Below are positions 8,933-18,008 of a stretch of DNA of 64,000 nucleotides, in pieces. The notes under the pieces were generated by a model. That model did no database searches and was not told the DNA's origin. It saw nothing but the letters and a program-made list of their open reading frames with translations. Source of the stretch: Bacillus sp. FJAT-52991 (GTDB lineage: Bacteria > Bacillota > Bacilli > Bacillales > Domibacillaceae); contig NZ_CP147404.1 of the NCBI RefSeq assembly GCF_037201805.1, positions 2,566,001 through 2,630,000 of the forward strand. The letters run 5' to 3'. Numbering within the stretch: the first letter of the stretch is position 1; each line of letters starts with the position of its first letter. The translations under genes were made by a program, and so were the position numbers.

Positions 8933-8941
8933 ATTATAACA
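8933..8941 (-). promoter_or_regulatory. Candidate extended -10 promoter of the sdh operon
   Basis: On the minus strand TGTTATAAT reads as an extended -10 (TGn plus TATAAT), about 66 bases upstream of sdhC. The -35 region is weak. An extended -10 would compensate. Confidence 0.45.
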
Positions 8942-9165
8942 ATTATGTGACAACACCATTTTACTCCCATCATCACAGAGCGTCAAGAATGCGTATACAT
9001 CTTTTTATATTCTGAAAAAACTACAAGTTATGAAACTTGGCTCATTTCCCCTATTTCTCCCCTGTTGTAGCATTATGTCGAAATAACAATTTGAAAGATG
9101 AATGTTTCATCTTTTTTCTCACGATCAAGTTGTATATAATTAATAGCAGAAAGTGGGGATTAAAA

Positions 9166-9591
9166 TTGACAAATCAAACAGATAAACAAGAAACAGAAAT
9201 TCTTTCCGTCCCTGTCTTCGGTTACGAAATCATCAGAGACGTTCTACTTACAGATGTCTTAGGTAAAGACACAGCAGACATCCTTTACTGGGCTGGAAAA
9301 TCCATCGCTCGCAAGTTTCCTTGTGCTACCTTTGAAGATCTCGCCTCTTTTTTCATCGAAGCAGGCTGGGGTCAGCTTACACTCCTAAAAGAATCCAAAA
9401 AAGAGAGAGTATTCGTCTTGAGCGGTCCCTTCATTGATCGAAGGTTTTCTGTTCAAACCGAACCATTCTTCACAATGGAAAGTGGATTTTTAGCCGAGCA
9501 AATGAGCTTGCAAGAACAAGCAACCGCTGAATCCATATGTGAGATACAAAAGCGTGCTCGCAAAGCACAAATAACTGTGAAATGGGAGTAA
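9166..9591 (+). CDS. yslB: DUF2507 protein YslB
   Basis: This is a conserved Bacillus protein of unknown biochemical role, one of few plus-strand genes here. The start is set at TTG 9166, 7 bases after GTGGGG, giving MTNQTDKQETEIL and 141 residues. The longer open frame to 9037 has no binding site and a hydrophobic, non-conserved N-terminus. The core VFGYEIIRDVLLTDVLG ... YWAGKSIARKFP ... FIEAGWGQL is typical of the family, which resembles V4R-like ligand-binding folds. It is convergent with uvrC. Confidence 0.85.
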   Translation: MTNQTDKQETEILSVPVFGYEIIRDVLLTDVLGKDTADILYWAGKSIARKFPCATFEDLASFFIEAGWGQLTLLKESKKERVFVLSGPFIDRRFSVQTEPFFTMESGFLAEQMSLQEQATAESICEIQKRARKAQITVKWE

Positions 9592-9686
9592 ATCCATTGA
9601 ACATCACTTAGTCAGAAAAAGAGTGTTAAAAAGGACTGTTCCGTCTACATATATCAACGTTTCGTCGTTTTTTCACTGCCTGATGC

Positions 9687-9710
9687 TCAGCGGGGACTGC
9701 TCCCCGCTGA
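9687..9710. terminator. Hairpin between convergent yslB and uvrC
   Basis: TCAGCGGGGA and TCCCCGCTGA form a perfect 10-bp GC-rich stem with a CTGC loop, midway between two convergent genes. There is no strong T-run on either side. It probably ends transcription, but this is not certain. Confidence 0.5.
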
Positions 9711-9755
9711 CATTCTACTAGTTAGTTTCATGACGCTTTTATCCTCTCTCTATGC

Positions 9756-11531
9756 TCAACCACTAGTTAATTTCTTGACGATTTCTTCAGCTGTCCGCTC
9801 AGGAATGCCAATGGCTGCAATCTCTTCCTTCGTAGCTGCCTTCAATTTCTTCACTGAACCAAAGGCCTTCAAAAGCATTTTTTTCCTTTTTGGTCCGACG
9901 CCATCGATGTCATCTAAAATCGACTGAAAAGCACTCTTTCCTCGAAGCTCCCGGTGAAACGTAATCGCAAAACGATGCACTTCATCTTGAATCCGCTGCA
10001 ATAAATAAAATTCCTGGCTGTTATGTTTAAGAGGAACCGTTTCAAGCGGATCACCATATAACAATTGAGACGTACGATGCTTATCATCTTTAGCTAGCCC
10101 CGCTACCGGTACATGTAAGTTCAGTTCATGCAACAAAATTTCCCTTGCTGCTTCAATTTGTCCTTTACCTCCATCAATCACCACTAAGTCGGGTAATGGA
10201 AGCTCTTCTTTTAACACCCGGGTGTAGCGACGACGAATCACTTCACGCATCGATTCATAATCATCTGGCCCTTCTACCGTTTTAATTTTGAATTTGCGAT
10301 ATTCTTTCTTCATCGGTTTTCCATCAACAAAGACGATCATCGCGGAAACTGGATCTGTACCTTGAATATTGGAATTATCAAATGCTTCAATGCGAAGAGG
10401 CGGATGAATATTCATCGCTTCACCAAGTCGCCCCACCGCTTTAATGGTTCTCTCCTCATCCCGTTCGATTAAAGCAAATTTTTCTTGCAATGCGACGGCA
10501 GCATTTTTTTCTGCTAACTTCACTAGTTCTTTCTTTTGTCCTTTTTGCGGTTTCAACATCTTCACCTGAATCAGTTGTTCCGCTAAAGTCGCGTCAACTT
10601 CCTCAGGCAACAATATTTCTTTCGGCTTAAAGTGATTCGGTTGATCATAAAATTGGTTAAGATAAGTCAAAAATTCCTCTTCCGGTTCATCATAAAATGG
10701 AAATAAAGAAACAGCCCGCTCAATTAGCTTTCCTTGGCGAACAAAAAAGACTTGCACACACATCCAGCCTTTATCGACGGCATAGCCGAACACATCTCGA
10801 TCGATTAAATCGGTTGTATTGATTTTTTGCTTTTCCATTAAAGTATCGATATGGGAAATTTGATCTCGGTATTCCTTCGCTCGTTCGAACTCGAGCTTTT
10901 CTGCTGCTTCATGCATTTTTTCCGTTAATTGCTCTTTCACTTGCTGATGCCCACCATTTAAAAATCGAGTTATTTCCTGGGTAATATGTCGATATTCGTC
11001 ATCCGGAACCTCTTTAACACAAGGGGCCAAGCATTGACCCATATGATAATAAAGGCAAACTCGATCAGGTAAGTTCGTACATTTTCTTAAAGGATACAAC
11101 CGGTCTAATAACTTTTTCGTCTCATTGGCTGCCTGTACATTCGGATAAGGGCCGAAATATTTCCCTTTATCTTTTTTTACTTTTCGAGTGATTAATAACC
11201 TTGGATGACGTTCAGATGTTAGTTTGATGAATGGATAGCTTTTGTCATCTTTCAGCATAATATTATATTTCGGATCATGCTTTTTAATTAAGTTCAGTTC
11301 CAAAATTAACGCTTCTAAATTAGAAGAGGTCATAATATATTCAAAATCTTCTATTTCATTGACGAGACGTTGCGTTTTCCCATCATGAGACCCGGTAAAA
11401 TAAGAACGAACACGATTTTTTAACACCTTTGCCTTCCCGACATAAATGACCATACCATGCCGGTCTTTCATTAAATAACAGCCCGGTTGATCCGGGAGTA
11501 GCGCTAATTTATGTTTAATGGTTTCATTCAT
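9756..11531 (-). CDS. uvrC: UvrABC excinuclease subunit C
   Basis: UvrC makes both incisions in nucleotide excision repair. The start is the ATG at 11531 ([12 protein letters not shown]) after AGGAGGTGGAAAGA; the longer frame would include that binding site. The 591 residues hold the GIY-YIG nuclease ([19 protein letters not shown], about 17-35), a UVR motif near 200-235, the RNase H-like second nuclease (VVIDGGKGQ), and a C-terminal helix-hairpin-helix ([12 protein letters not shown]). Its ATG overlaps the stop of the upstream GT-C gene in ATGA, so the pair is coupled. That linkage is unusual because trxA is the normal upstream neighbour. Confidence 0.97.
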   Translation of the reverse strand: MNETIKHKLALLPDQPGCYLMKDRHGMVIYVGKAKVLKNRVRSYFTGSHDGKTQRLVNEIEDFEYIMTSSNLEALILELNLIKKHDPKYNIMLKDDKSYPFIKLTSERHPRLLITRKVKKDKGKYFGPYPNVQAANETKKLLDRLYPLRKCTNLPDRVCLYYHMGQCLAPCVKEVPDDEYRHITQEITRFLNGGHQQVKEQLTEKMHEAAEKLEFERAKEYRDQISHIDTLMEKQKINTTDLIDRDVFGYAVDKGWMCVQVFFVRQGKLIERAVSLFPFYDEPEEEFLTYLNQFYDQPNHFKPKEILLPEEVDATLAEQLIQVKMLKPQKGQKKELVKLAEKNAAVALQEKFALIERDEERTIKAVGRLGEAMNIHPPLRIEAFDNSNIQGTDPVSAMIVFVDGKPMKKEYRKFKIKTVEGPDDYESMREVIRRRYTRVLKEELPLPDLVVIDGGKGQIEAAREILLHELNLHVPVAGLAKDDKHRTSQLLYGDPLETVPLKHNSQEFYLLQRIQDEVHRFAITFHRELRGKSAFQSILDDIDGVGPKRKKMLLKAFGSVKKLKAATKEEIAAIGIPERTAEEIVKKLTSG

Positions 11532-12985
11532 TTCTTTCCACCTCCTGATGGAGTCCATTCATAGAGAATCACTCGGTTGTACACAGGATCAAACAAATGA
11601 TTAGACGTAAATTCAGCTTTTTTGGTCAATTGATTCGCAAGGGAATGTCCGATTTGCTGCTCGAAGCCACGAACTACTTTATCTGTCAAATAAATGCGTC
11701 GGTTCGTTTGTAACGAAGAATCAGCGATAAAGTGGTCATAGCTAAACAGTCGCTTGTGGGGAAAAGAAACTTGTCGATACTCAAACACTCTTGTTTCCTC
11801 CCAAGTGTAGACAATAAATGGTTCCTTTACTTCTTCTAAATAATTAGCGGCTTGAATAACAGCTGGCTGCTCGTTTGCCTGCTCTTTCAGTAATGGAATC
11901 GCTACCGTCACTTCGACTAGAATAGTGACTGCAACGGCCGCAGTGAACCATCTTTTCCAACTCACCGTTGTTAACAGCATGAGCGGCAATAATGAAATTA
12001 ATAGCAAACTGTGACGAGGCTTATCTATATTTTGAGCAAATAGGACCCAAAGAAAATAAGCAATAAATATTGCTAGCCAACTGAACAAGATCATGTCCCA
12101 CTGTTTATTCTTCCTCATCAAAACAGCCGCTAGTAATATTCCTCCTAATGCAATAGCTAGTGTAAACTGTTCGACAAACATACCACTCCATAACATATTG
12201 TGGAACAACAAATAATACATTCTTTCAAATAAAGAAGCATCGCTCGCAATCGCCGTGCCTCCCCATTCAGTGAAATGGCCATCTGTAAACCCTAAGGCAA
12301 TCTGAATAAATGTTTTCAAACTACCGACATTACTTATTAATGCACTTACCCAAACTAAATTTGCCATCACAAATATCACAAGCTGAAAACCAATCCCACG
12401 TCCATCCTTTGTTCTTTTCCAATACCATATCCAGTATACAATAACGGCAGCAAAGACAGCCACATAGGAGAGGCGAACACCGAATAGTATGGCGAGTAAC
12501 ACCATCGGCCAAACTCCTGCTTCTCTCGTTCCTCGTTCAACAGCACGCATAAGTGACCAAAGGAACCAGAAAAAGACAGAAAGTGCCATTGGTTCAGAAA
12601 TCGGTTGTTGCATCATAATGAGAGAAAAAGGCAAAAAATGAATCAGTACAGCTGTTAAGAAGGCTTGAAAAGTAGGTAATGAATGTTTAGCTAACTTAAA
12701 AAGAGGATAAAGGCTTGAAAAATAGATCAGCTTATTCCATATGGATAAGGCTAGTTCAGGGTTTTTCACTGCACCGTTTACAATGGTAGCCGGTAGAATA
12801 AACAATGGATAACCCGGAAAATGTGGTTGCATATTTAATAAATCAAATCGAATCACGCCAAGGGCAAAGTCCACTTGATCCCATGTAGAAGGACTCACAG
12901 CAGGCAAGCAAATAATATAGCCCCATAATACAACTAAAGCTATAATCGAAACAATCATCATGATGTTTAAATAAAGAGTACGCAT
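11528..12985 (-). CDS. Polytopic membrane protein, GT-C glycosyltransferase-like
   Basis: A 485-residue protein with about ten membrane segments and a C-terminal soluble part of about 110 residues. Early after the first helix comes WDQVDFALG, an acidic loop motif in the position where GT-C (PMT/ArnT-like) enzymes keep their catalytic Asp. FPGYPLF and the later KPRHSLLL segment also suit that fold. It would use a lipid-linked sugar donor on the outer face of the membrane. The acceptor is unknown. It overlaps uvrC by 4 bases and belongs in context with the glycan genes at 14.9-18.9 kb. Family assignment is by pattern, not by search. Confidence 0.6.
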   Translation of the reverse strand: MRTLYLNIMMIVSIIALVVLWGYIICLPAVSPSTWDQVDFALGVIRFDLLNMQPHFPGYPLFILPATIVNGAVKNPELALSIWNKLIYFSSLYPLFKLAKHSLPTFQAFLTAVLIHFLPFSLIMMQQPISEPMALSVFFWFLWSLMRAVERGTREAGVWPMVLLAILFGVRLSYVAVFAAVIVYWIWYWKRTKDGRGIGFQLVIFVMANLVWVSALISNVGSLKTFIQIALGFTDGHFTEWGGTAIASDASLFERMYYLLFHNMLWSGMFVEQFTLAIALGGILLAAVLMRKNKQWDMILFSWLAIFIAYFLWVLFAQNIDKPRHSLLLISLLPLMLLTTVSWKRWFTAAVAVTILVEVTVAIPLLKEQANEQPAVIQAANYLEEVKEPFIVYTWEETRVFEYRQVSFPHKRLFSYDHFIADSSLQTNRRIYLTDKVVRGFEQQIGHSLANQLTKKAEFTSNHLFDPVYNRVILYEWTPSGGGKK

Positions 12986-13023
12986 ACAAAACTCCTTTCA
13001 AATGAAAGTGATAGCTAAACGAC

Positions 13024-13050
13024 AATAAAGACCCGCCAAAAGGCGAGTCC
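13024..13050 (-). terminator. Terminator of the iron uptake pair
   Basis: On the minus strand GACTCGCC pairs with GGCGGGTC (one mismatch) around a TTTT loop and is followed by TTTATT. It lies about 50 bases after the FTR1 gene and separates it from the GT-C gene. Confidence 0.65.
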
Positions 13051-13098
13051 TGCAGAGGGAGAAAACATGATATTTGTTAGAAATAAATCTTTCCAGTA

Positions 13099-14022
13099 TT
13101 ACCCGGCTTTTCTTCTCTTGAAAGATGGTTTACGTATTTTCCCTTTACTGATGAGTCGCGTCAGTATTATAACGATGGCAAAGTATCCCACATAACCAAT
13201 GATTTGTTCAAGAGAAGGATTGTGAGTGTAGCCGAACATCGCTGACATAAACAATCCCACTTGTCCGCTAATTAATGGTTCCTCGCCTGTATCACGAATA
13301 TAATGCATTTCATCTTGGTAATGCTCTGGCATAATATGAATGATATTATACACTTCTGCCGGCTTTCCTTCAGCTGTTGTATAAAGGGAGCCCATTTTTC
13401 CAAGGTCTTGTAAAATACCAATTCCTTGTACGAGCAAACCTGCGGCGATAAACATAATAAGAATTCCCGTCACATTAAAGAACGTCTTCAGCGAAAATCT
13501 CATCGTACCTGAAAAGAACATATAGCCAAGCACTAAAGCCATTAATAAACCTGCTAATGCTCCGGAGCTTTGAAACACCTTTGTAACATCTCCACCACTA
13601 ATCGCTGCAAAGAGAAAGACCGTTTCTACTCCTTCACGAACAACGATTAGGTAGGAGTGAATAATTAAAGCAGAAACACTACCTGTTGTCACGGCTGCGC
13701 CAATTTTTTTCTGCATATCACCATTGACGTCTTTAGATTCCTTTTTCATCCAAATAACCATGTGTGTCAGCAACGCGACCGAGAGGAACATAATCCCTAC
13801 TTTTAAGTACACTTCTGAGCCAAAGCCTGCAAAGCCCGTGAACACGACTTGAAATACGAGGGCAATTAAAAAGCTCGAAATAAGCGCTAAAAACACGCCG
13901 AGATAAACCCATTTTTTATATTGATTGGCATCTAACCGGGTTAAATAAGAGAGAATTAAACCAACGATTAATATCGCCTCTAACGCTTCACGAAGCGTTA
14001 CTAAAAATGCTTGAAAATCCAT
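13099..14022 (-). CDS. efeU: FTR1/EfeU-family high-affinity iron permease
   Basis: It imports iron across the membrane. The 307 residues form about seven membrane segments with two REXXE iron-binding motifs, REALE (11-15) and REGVE (129-133), the hallmark of FTR1 permeases. A hydrophilic loop near residues 215-250 is rich in His, Met and acidic residues (HIMPEHYQDEMHYI) and may also handle metal. It follows the secreted partner gene by 24 bases; both lie behind a Fur box and before a terminator. No DyP peroxidase (efeB) is next to it. The symbol is by family, not proven orthology. Confidence 0.9.
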   Translation of the reverse strand: MDFQAFLVTLREALEAILIVGLILSYLTRLDANQYKKWVYLGVFLALISSFLIALVFQVVFTGFAGFGSEVYLKVGIMFLSVALLTHMVIWMKKESKDVNGDMQKKIGAAVTTGSVSALIIHSYLIVVREGVETVFLFAAISGGDVTKVFQSSGALAGLLMALVLGYMFFSGTMRFSLKTFFNVTGILIMFIAAGLLVQGIGILQDLGKMGSLYTTAEGKPAEVYNIIHIMPEHYQDEMHYIRDTGEEPLISGQVGLFMSAMFGYTHNPSLEQIIGYVGYFAIVIILTRLISKGKIRKPSFKRRKAG

Positions 14023-14046
14023 GATACACTCCCCCTGCTCCTTTTC

Positions 14047-14802
14047 CTACAACTTCTTTTGTCTACGTTTGTTAATAACAATCATCAATATTAATAAAGC
14101 AACGAGCCCAACAGATAACCAGAACCAAAAGCTAGATGCTGCCTCTTCTTGCATTTGATCAAGAAAATCTAAATTTTCTTTTGTTAAATGACTGCTATCT
14201 TGTTCTTCCGAAACAATTGGAAAAACCGGCTGAATTTCATCAATAATAAATTGAGTTTGTTTTGTAAATGTTTCTGGATCATTTTGCTGGTCACCTATCC
14301 CAAACAACCCAGGGTTACCTAATGCTTTCAAGGAATCATCAAATGCTTTGTAAATACTGTCTACCGTTTCCTGATCGGTTTTTTTCACCATCTCTGGCTC
14401 TAAAACAGTGAACGTCCCACGCGCTTTCGCCAACAGCAATTTCGCTTGACCATAATCATCAAATTGTTCTTGGGCAAAATGAAGACGCCGTTCAATATTT
14501 AAGCGCATAGCCGCTTGCCAGCTACGACGCATCAGCTCTTTATCTTTATTCTCAATCGCTTTTTCTATATCCGGTACCGTTTTCTTAAAATATAAGTTGA
14601 AGTCTTTTTCGTATGTATTATATACTTCTTGCACTTTTCCCCAGTCATCATTTTCGAGATGGACTGTTAGCTCCTTATATGCTTCTGCCATTTTCTCTTC
14701 ATTCGGATCACCATAAGAATAGGCCGCTGTATTTAGAGGAAAAGCAAAAGAATTGAGTACAATAACCAATATAAAACTTAAAAAAAGAGAAGTTTTTTTC
14801 AT
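14047..14802 (-). CDS. Secreted membrane-anchored partner of FTR1 permease
   Basis: The start is the ATG at 14802 (MKKTSLFLSF) after GGAGGCGCGGAA. The longer frame would read through the Fur box. The 251 residues have a signal sequence (about 1-27), a helical extracellular domain, and one C-terminal membrane helix followed by basic NKRRQKKL. The segment WQAAMRLNIERRLHFAQEQF resembles the extracellular domain that in many Gram-positive FTR1 proteins is fused to the permease, so here it appears as a separate gene. It lacks the look of the M75 (EfeO) domain. Role: probably periplasm-side capture or oxidation-linked transfer of iron (inference). Confidence 0.7.
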   Translation of the reverse strand: MKKTSLFLSFILVIVLNSFAFPLNTAAYSYGDPNEEKMAEAYKELTVHLENDDWGKVQEVYNTYEKDFNLYFKKTVPDIEKAIENKDKELMRRSWQAAMRLNIERRLHFAQEQFDDYGQAKLLLAKARGTFTVLEPEMVKKTDQETVDSIYKAFDDSLKALGNPGLFGIGDQQNDPETFTKQTQFIIDEIQPVFPIVSEEQDSSHLTKENLDFLDQMQEEAASSFWFWLSVGLVALLILMIVINKRRQKKL

Positions 14803-14824
14803 TTCCGCGCCTCCTGTCTCTTTG

Positions 14825-14853
14825 ATGATAATGATTATCAATTTTATTGTCAA
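14825..14853 (-). promoter_or_regulatory. Fur-controlled promoter of the iron uptake pair
   Basis: On the minus strand TTGACA (14853-14848), a 17-base spacer and TATCAT (14830-14825) form a SigA promoter. The 7-1-7 palindrome TGATAATGATTATCA (14826-14840) covers the -10 and matches the Fur consensus. Iron-replete repression is therefore expected. Confidence 0.85.
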
Positions 14854-14873
14854 TCATTTTTAGCCACAAATGT

Positions 14874-15614
14874 TTAGTTTTTTGTGGCTATATATTTTTT
14901 GGGCTGTTCAACTTTTTGTACGGGCCGTCTCATTTCTTTATAAATGGCTGGTAACACATTCATCATATACGATTTAAACTTAATAAATGACTGACCGGTT
15001 GTGCGGACTTGATACTCAATCGGTACTTCTTTCATTCGAAAGCCTTTCCGAACAATATTAAGTGTGACAACCTGGGCGTAATTATAATCATGAATGATTT
15101 CTGCTTCTTCCATTACCGCTTTAGAAAACGCTCGCATCCCCGATTGCCCGTCATAAATCCACTGGCGCAACAAGATCGATTGCAGCAAAGTAAAGCAGTA
15201 GTTCCCTAAGCGACGATGAATTCTCATTCCATCAATCGTTCCTTTAAACCTTGAACCCATCGTGTAGTCCACTTCTCCAGATAAGATTGGCTCAATCAAC
15301 TCCGGAATTTGTCGGGCAGGATATTCACCATCCGCATCAATCATTATGCCAATATCCGCTTGCAAACGAAGGCATTCCTGCAAACCACGGCGAACAGCGG
15401 CACCTAGTCCGCTGTTTTTCTCCATATGCACAATATGGTCCGCTCCTGCTGTTTGAGCGACTTCCACTGTCCGGTCCGTTGATCCATCATTGATCACTAG
15501 CACCTCTACATCAATCGAAAGATCAAACTGCCGAGGCACCTCTTTAATCACAGCAGCAATCGACTCCTCTTCATTGTAAGCAGGCAAAAATACAACAATT
15601 TTCTTCTTATTCAA
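14874..15614 (-). CDS. GT2-family glycosyltransferase (dolichyl-phosphate mannose synthase-like)
   Basis: A 246-residue cytoplasmic enzyme of GT-A fold. Visible motifs are FLPAYNEEESI (about 9-19), VINDGSTDRT (nucleotide binding) and MIDADGEYPARQIPEL, whose DAD holds the metal. The SGMRAFSKA segment is typical of enzymes that charge a polyprenyl phosphate with a sugar. It lacks the C-terminal membrane helices of some relatives. It overlaps the upstream phosphatase-like gene by 8 bases, so they are co-translated. It might load the lipid-linked sugar used by the GT-C protein at 11.5 kb (inference). Confidence 0.85.
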   Translation of the reverse strand: MNKKKIVVFLPAYNEEESIAAVIKEVPRQFDLSIDVEVLVINDGSTDRTVEVAQTAGADHIVHMEKNSGLGAAVRRGLQECLRLQADIGIMIDADGEYPARQIPELIEPILSGEVDYTMGSRFKGTIDGMRIHRRLGNYCFTLLQSILLRQWIYDGQSGMRAFSKAVMEEAEIIHDYNYAQVVTLNIVRKGFRMKEVPIEYQVRTTGQSFIKFKSYMMNVLPAIYKEMRRPVQKVEQPKKYIATKN

Positions 15615-17073
15615 TGGATTGGTCCCTCTTTTCTACAAATGCTTCTTCTAATACAGGTCCACGGGCATGGTCTGGTAACGGAGCGCCAAGTATATAGGCA
15701 AGAGTAGACGCCATTGAAACAAGGCTGCGTTTTTCTTGTACTTTCTCCCCTCGCTTAATATTGGGGCCATACATAAAGAATGGAACAAATCGTTCTCCTT
15801 CGTCTAAGTGACCGTGTCCGCCAATGCCATCCGCTTGACCGTGGTCCGCACAAACCAGCAATGTCGTATTGTCCATCTTTCCTTCCGCTTCTAACCACTC
15901 AACAAAATCTTTCACAAGTGCATCCGCTTCTTGAATTTTTTCAATATACTCATCATAAAAAACACCGCGGCTATGCCCTGTTTGATCCGTCGCAATCATT
16001 TGAACAATAAATAAATCTGGATCCTGCTCCTTCATAATTTTCTTTGCTCGCTTCATAATATTCGGATCTGCTTCGTCATTTTTCATCACAGCTGTGACTG
16101 TTTCCACATCATCCCCCATCGAATCGACCAAATGAGCAATGCCAAGCAAACGCCCTTTTTTGCCCACCTTTCTTAGCGAATCGAAAATGCTTTCCGTTTT
16201 GATGCCAAGCTTGTATACCATATTCGACTTAATTCCATGTTCAAATGGATAAGTACCTGTAAACATGGAAGAAAAACAGACGACCGTTCGAGCCGGATAG
16301 ACCGTTTCCATATTGGTATATTCTGTGCCGTTCTCCTTCAGAAAATCAAGATAAGGTGTGTTCGCTTCATAAAACCGTTCTTTACGCATACCGTCAATCA
16401 CAATCACGACCACTCGATCGGTTTGATGGTCCGGAGCCGCTTCTGGCATTGTTGCATATTGTTCATATGGTTTTGGCTTCCAATCGAATAAATAACGATG
16501 CAGAATAAAAGTAAATAGAAACACTCCTGCATAAAACCAACCAAGACGAGCCCAATCGATGGCCACACCTGCTACACTTTGTTCAAAAAACTGCTGCCAA
16601 AGCATCAGCAATAGCAACACTTTCGGTAGCTGTTCTTGAGCATTTCCGCTAGTCGAGTCACTATTTTTCAACACGAGCTTCCAAAAACGAGTAAAGTTCC
16701 AAAGTGTTGTTCCGATCCGTAAATGGTAATAAATCGTCCCCCAAAAGAAGACCGTAAAGAAAAAGTATAAACCTAAAGCTAAGACTAATAGAGAAAAGTC
16801 AACTGTTCCTCCGATGAGCAAAAAGGCCACGAATGGCATCCACAAATAATTTCGTAAAAAGAGTGGAAAGTCATAAATAAAATAAAGAACAAAAAGCGGC
16901 AACACTAACAAAAACCCTAGGCCTAAAGCCTTTAAGTGTTCCACTTGTCCTAAGTCAAAAAAATGATAAATGAGCATCGTACCAATGACAAAAATAGGTG
17001 TGAAGGGCTTCCCTTCATTCAATAAATTCCAGCAACGTGCCGCAAACTTTTCAAATTTTGATGCACTTTTCAT
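15607..17073 (-). CDS. Membrane-anchored alkaline phosphatase-superfamily protein
   Basis: A 488-residue protein: about five membrane segments in residues 1-210, then a type I phosphodiesterase/nucleotide pyrophosphatase-like domain. VVIVIDGMRKERF gives the first metal ligand. ARTVVCFSSMFTGTYPFEHG gives the nucleophile region, with Thr or Ser at the nucleophile position. ADHGQADGIGGHGH gives the C-terminal metal ligands. The fold acts on phosphodiesters or transfers phospho-head groups at the outer membrane face. It overlaps its neighbours on both sides (8 and 4 bases), so it is part of a tight four-gene operon. The substrate is unknown, possibly a lipid-linked glycan. Confidence 0.8.
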   Translation of the reverse strand: MKSASKFEKFAARCWNLLNEGKPFTPIFVIGTMLIYHFFDLGQVEHLKALGLGFLLVLPLFVLYFIYDFPLFLRNYLWMPFVAFLLIGGTVDFSLLVLALGLYFFFTVFFWGTIYYHLRIGTTLWNFTRFWKLVLKNSDSTSGNAQEQLPKVLLLLMLWQQFFEQSVAGVAIDWARLGWFYAGVFLFTFILHRYLFDWKPKPYEQYATMPEAAPDHQTDRVVVIVIDGMRKERFYEANTPYLDFLKENGTEYTNMETVYPARTVVCFSSMFTGTYPFEHGIKSNMVYKLGIKTESIFDSLRKVGKKGRLLGIAHLVDSMGDDVETVTAVMKNDEADPNIMKRAKKIMKEQDPDLFIVQMIATDQTGHSRGVFYDEYIEKIQEADALVKDFVEWLEAEGKMDNTTLLVCADHGQADGIGGHGHLDEGERFVPFFMYGPNIKRGEKVQEKRSLVSMASTLAYILGAPLPDHARGPVLEEAFVEKRDQSIE

Positions 17074-18008
17074 CGGCGAATGCCTCCTTTCTTTTTCATA
17101 TACAAAACATTTTTAAATGGAAGCGGATGAATAAACCAAACAACAGCTCCCGCTCCAAATGAGAAAATAAACTTGAGTGCATGTGTAATAAGTGCAACCG
17201 TCATTCCAAACTCTACCGTATTACCAACCGTACGAAAAGCGAGTGACATCACCGTTTCATAATTAGCAATGCCACCAGGGGTGACTTGGAAGGTTTGACC
17301 AGCGATTGTGATACTATTGATCCATACTGCTTGAAAGGAAGTGATTGGATGAGCAAGAGCGAACGCCACTGCCCAAACGAGCGCAGCTTCCATAAACCAG
17401 CTAATCAAAATCAGCACAAATACAGGAATAGTCGATACTCGCCAAAATGTCTCTTTAAAAAATTTCCATTGACGGCGAAAGAATTCTTTTTTCCACTGTA
17501 TGATGGCAACGATCAATAGTCCCCCTATTAAGGTGAAGATGACTATTAATAAGAGCGGAAACTCCGTCGGAAAGGGTAGCCAATACAGACCCACATAGGC
17601 AATTCCGATAAGAATGAAAAAATCAAACCCTCTCATGATCGCAACTGACTGTAAAGCCATAAAGTATTCCTGACCTTCTCGCTCTTTACAGACATAGGCC
17701 CGGAATAACTCACCTACTTTCACAGGAAGCAGGTGATTGACAAATAAACTGTATAAAATCCCGATCAATGCCGTTGAAAAGCGAATGCGCCCACCAAGAT
17801 ACCATCTCCACGCGACGGCTTTAACCACAAATGACGCACCGTAGACTGCTAAACCACCAACTAACAACCATGGGTGCTGCCTCACGGTTTGTAAAGAAGA
17901 CACCAGCATAGACCAATCAGTGTATTGATACAATAACCAGAAAAATAGCGCAAGGATCAATAACGAAATCGCTCTTTTCATTCCTTTATAAATATGCTTT
18001 GTTTTCAT
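17070..18008 (-). CDS. UPF0104/AglD-type integral membrane protein (flippase-like)
   Basis: This polytopic protein of about 312 residues has roughly eight membrane segments and resembles the lysylphosphatidylglycerol synthase transmembrane / UPF0104 family. Family signs are LLPVKVGELFRAYV (around residue 95) and a late QVTPGGIANYE motif. Members are linked to moving or modifying lipid-linked molecules. The start is uncertain: ATG 18008 is used, with TTG 18020 and ATG 17981 possible. The frame overlaps the epimerase end by about 20 bases and the phosphatase-like gene by 4, indicating one operon. Confidence 0.7.
   Translation of the reverse strand: MKTKHIYKGMKRAISLLILALFFWLLYQYTDWSMLVSSLQTVRQHPWLLVGGLAVYGASFVVKAVAWRWYLGGRIRFSTALIGILYSLFVNHLLPVKVGELFRAYVCKEREGQEYFMALQSVAIMRGFDFFILIGIAYVGLYWLPFPTEFPLLLIVIFTLIGGLLIVAIIQWKKEFFRRQWKFFKETFWRVSTIPVFVLILISWFMEAALVWAVAFALAHPITSFQAVWINSITIAGQTFQVTPGGIANYETVMSLAFRTVGNTVEFGMTVALITHALKFIFSFGAGAVVWFIHPLPFKNVLYMKKKGGIRR

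Noticed and set aside
9037..9165. Longer yslB N-terminus
   Set aside because: No ribosome binding site, and the extra 43 residues are hydrophobic and unlike the family; TTG 9166 has GTGGGG before it.
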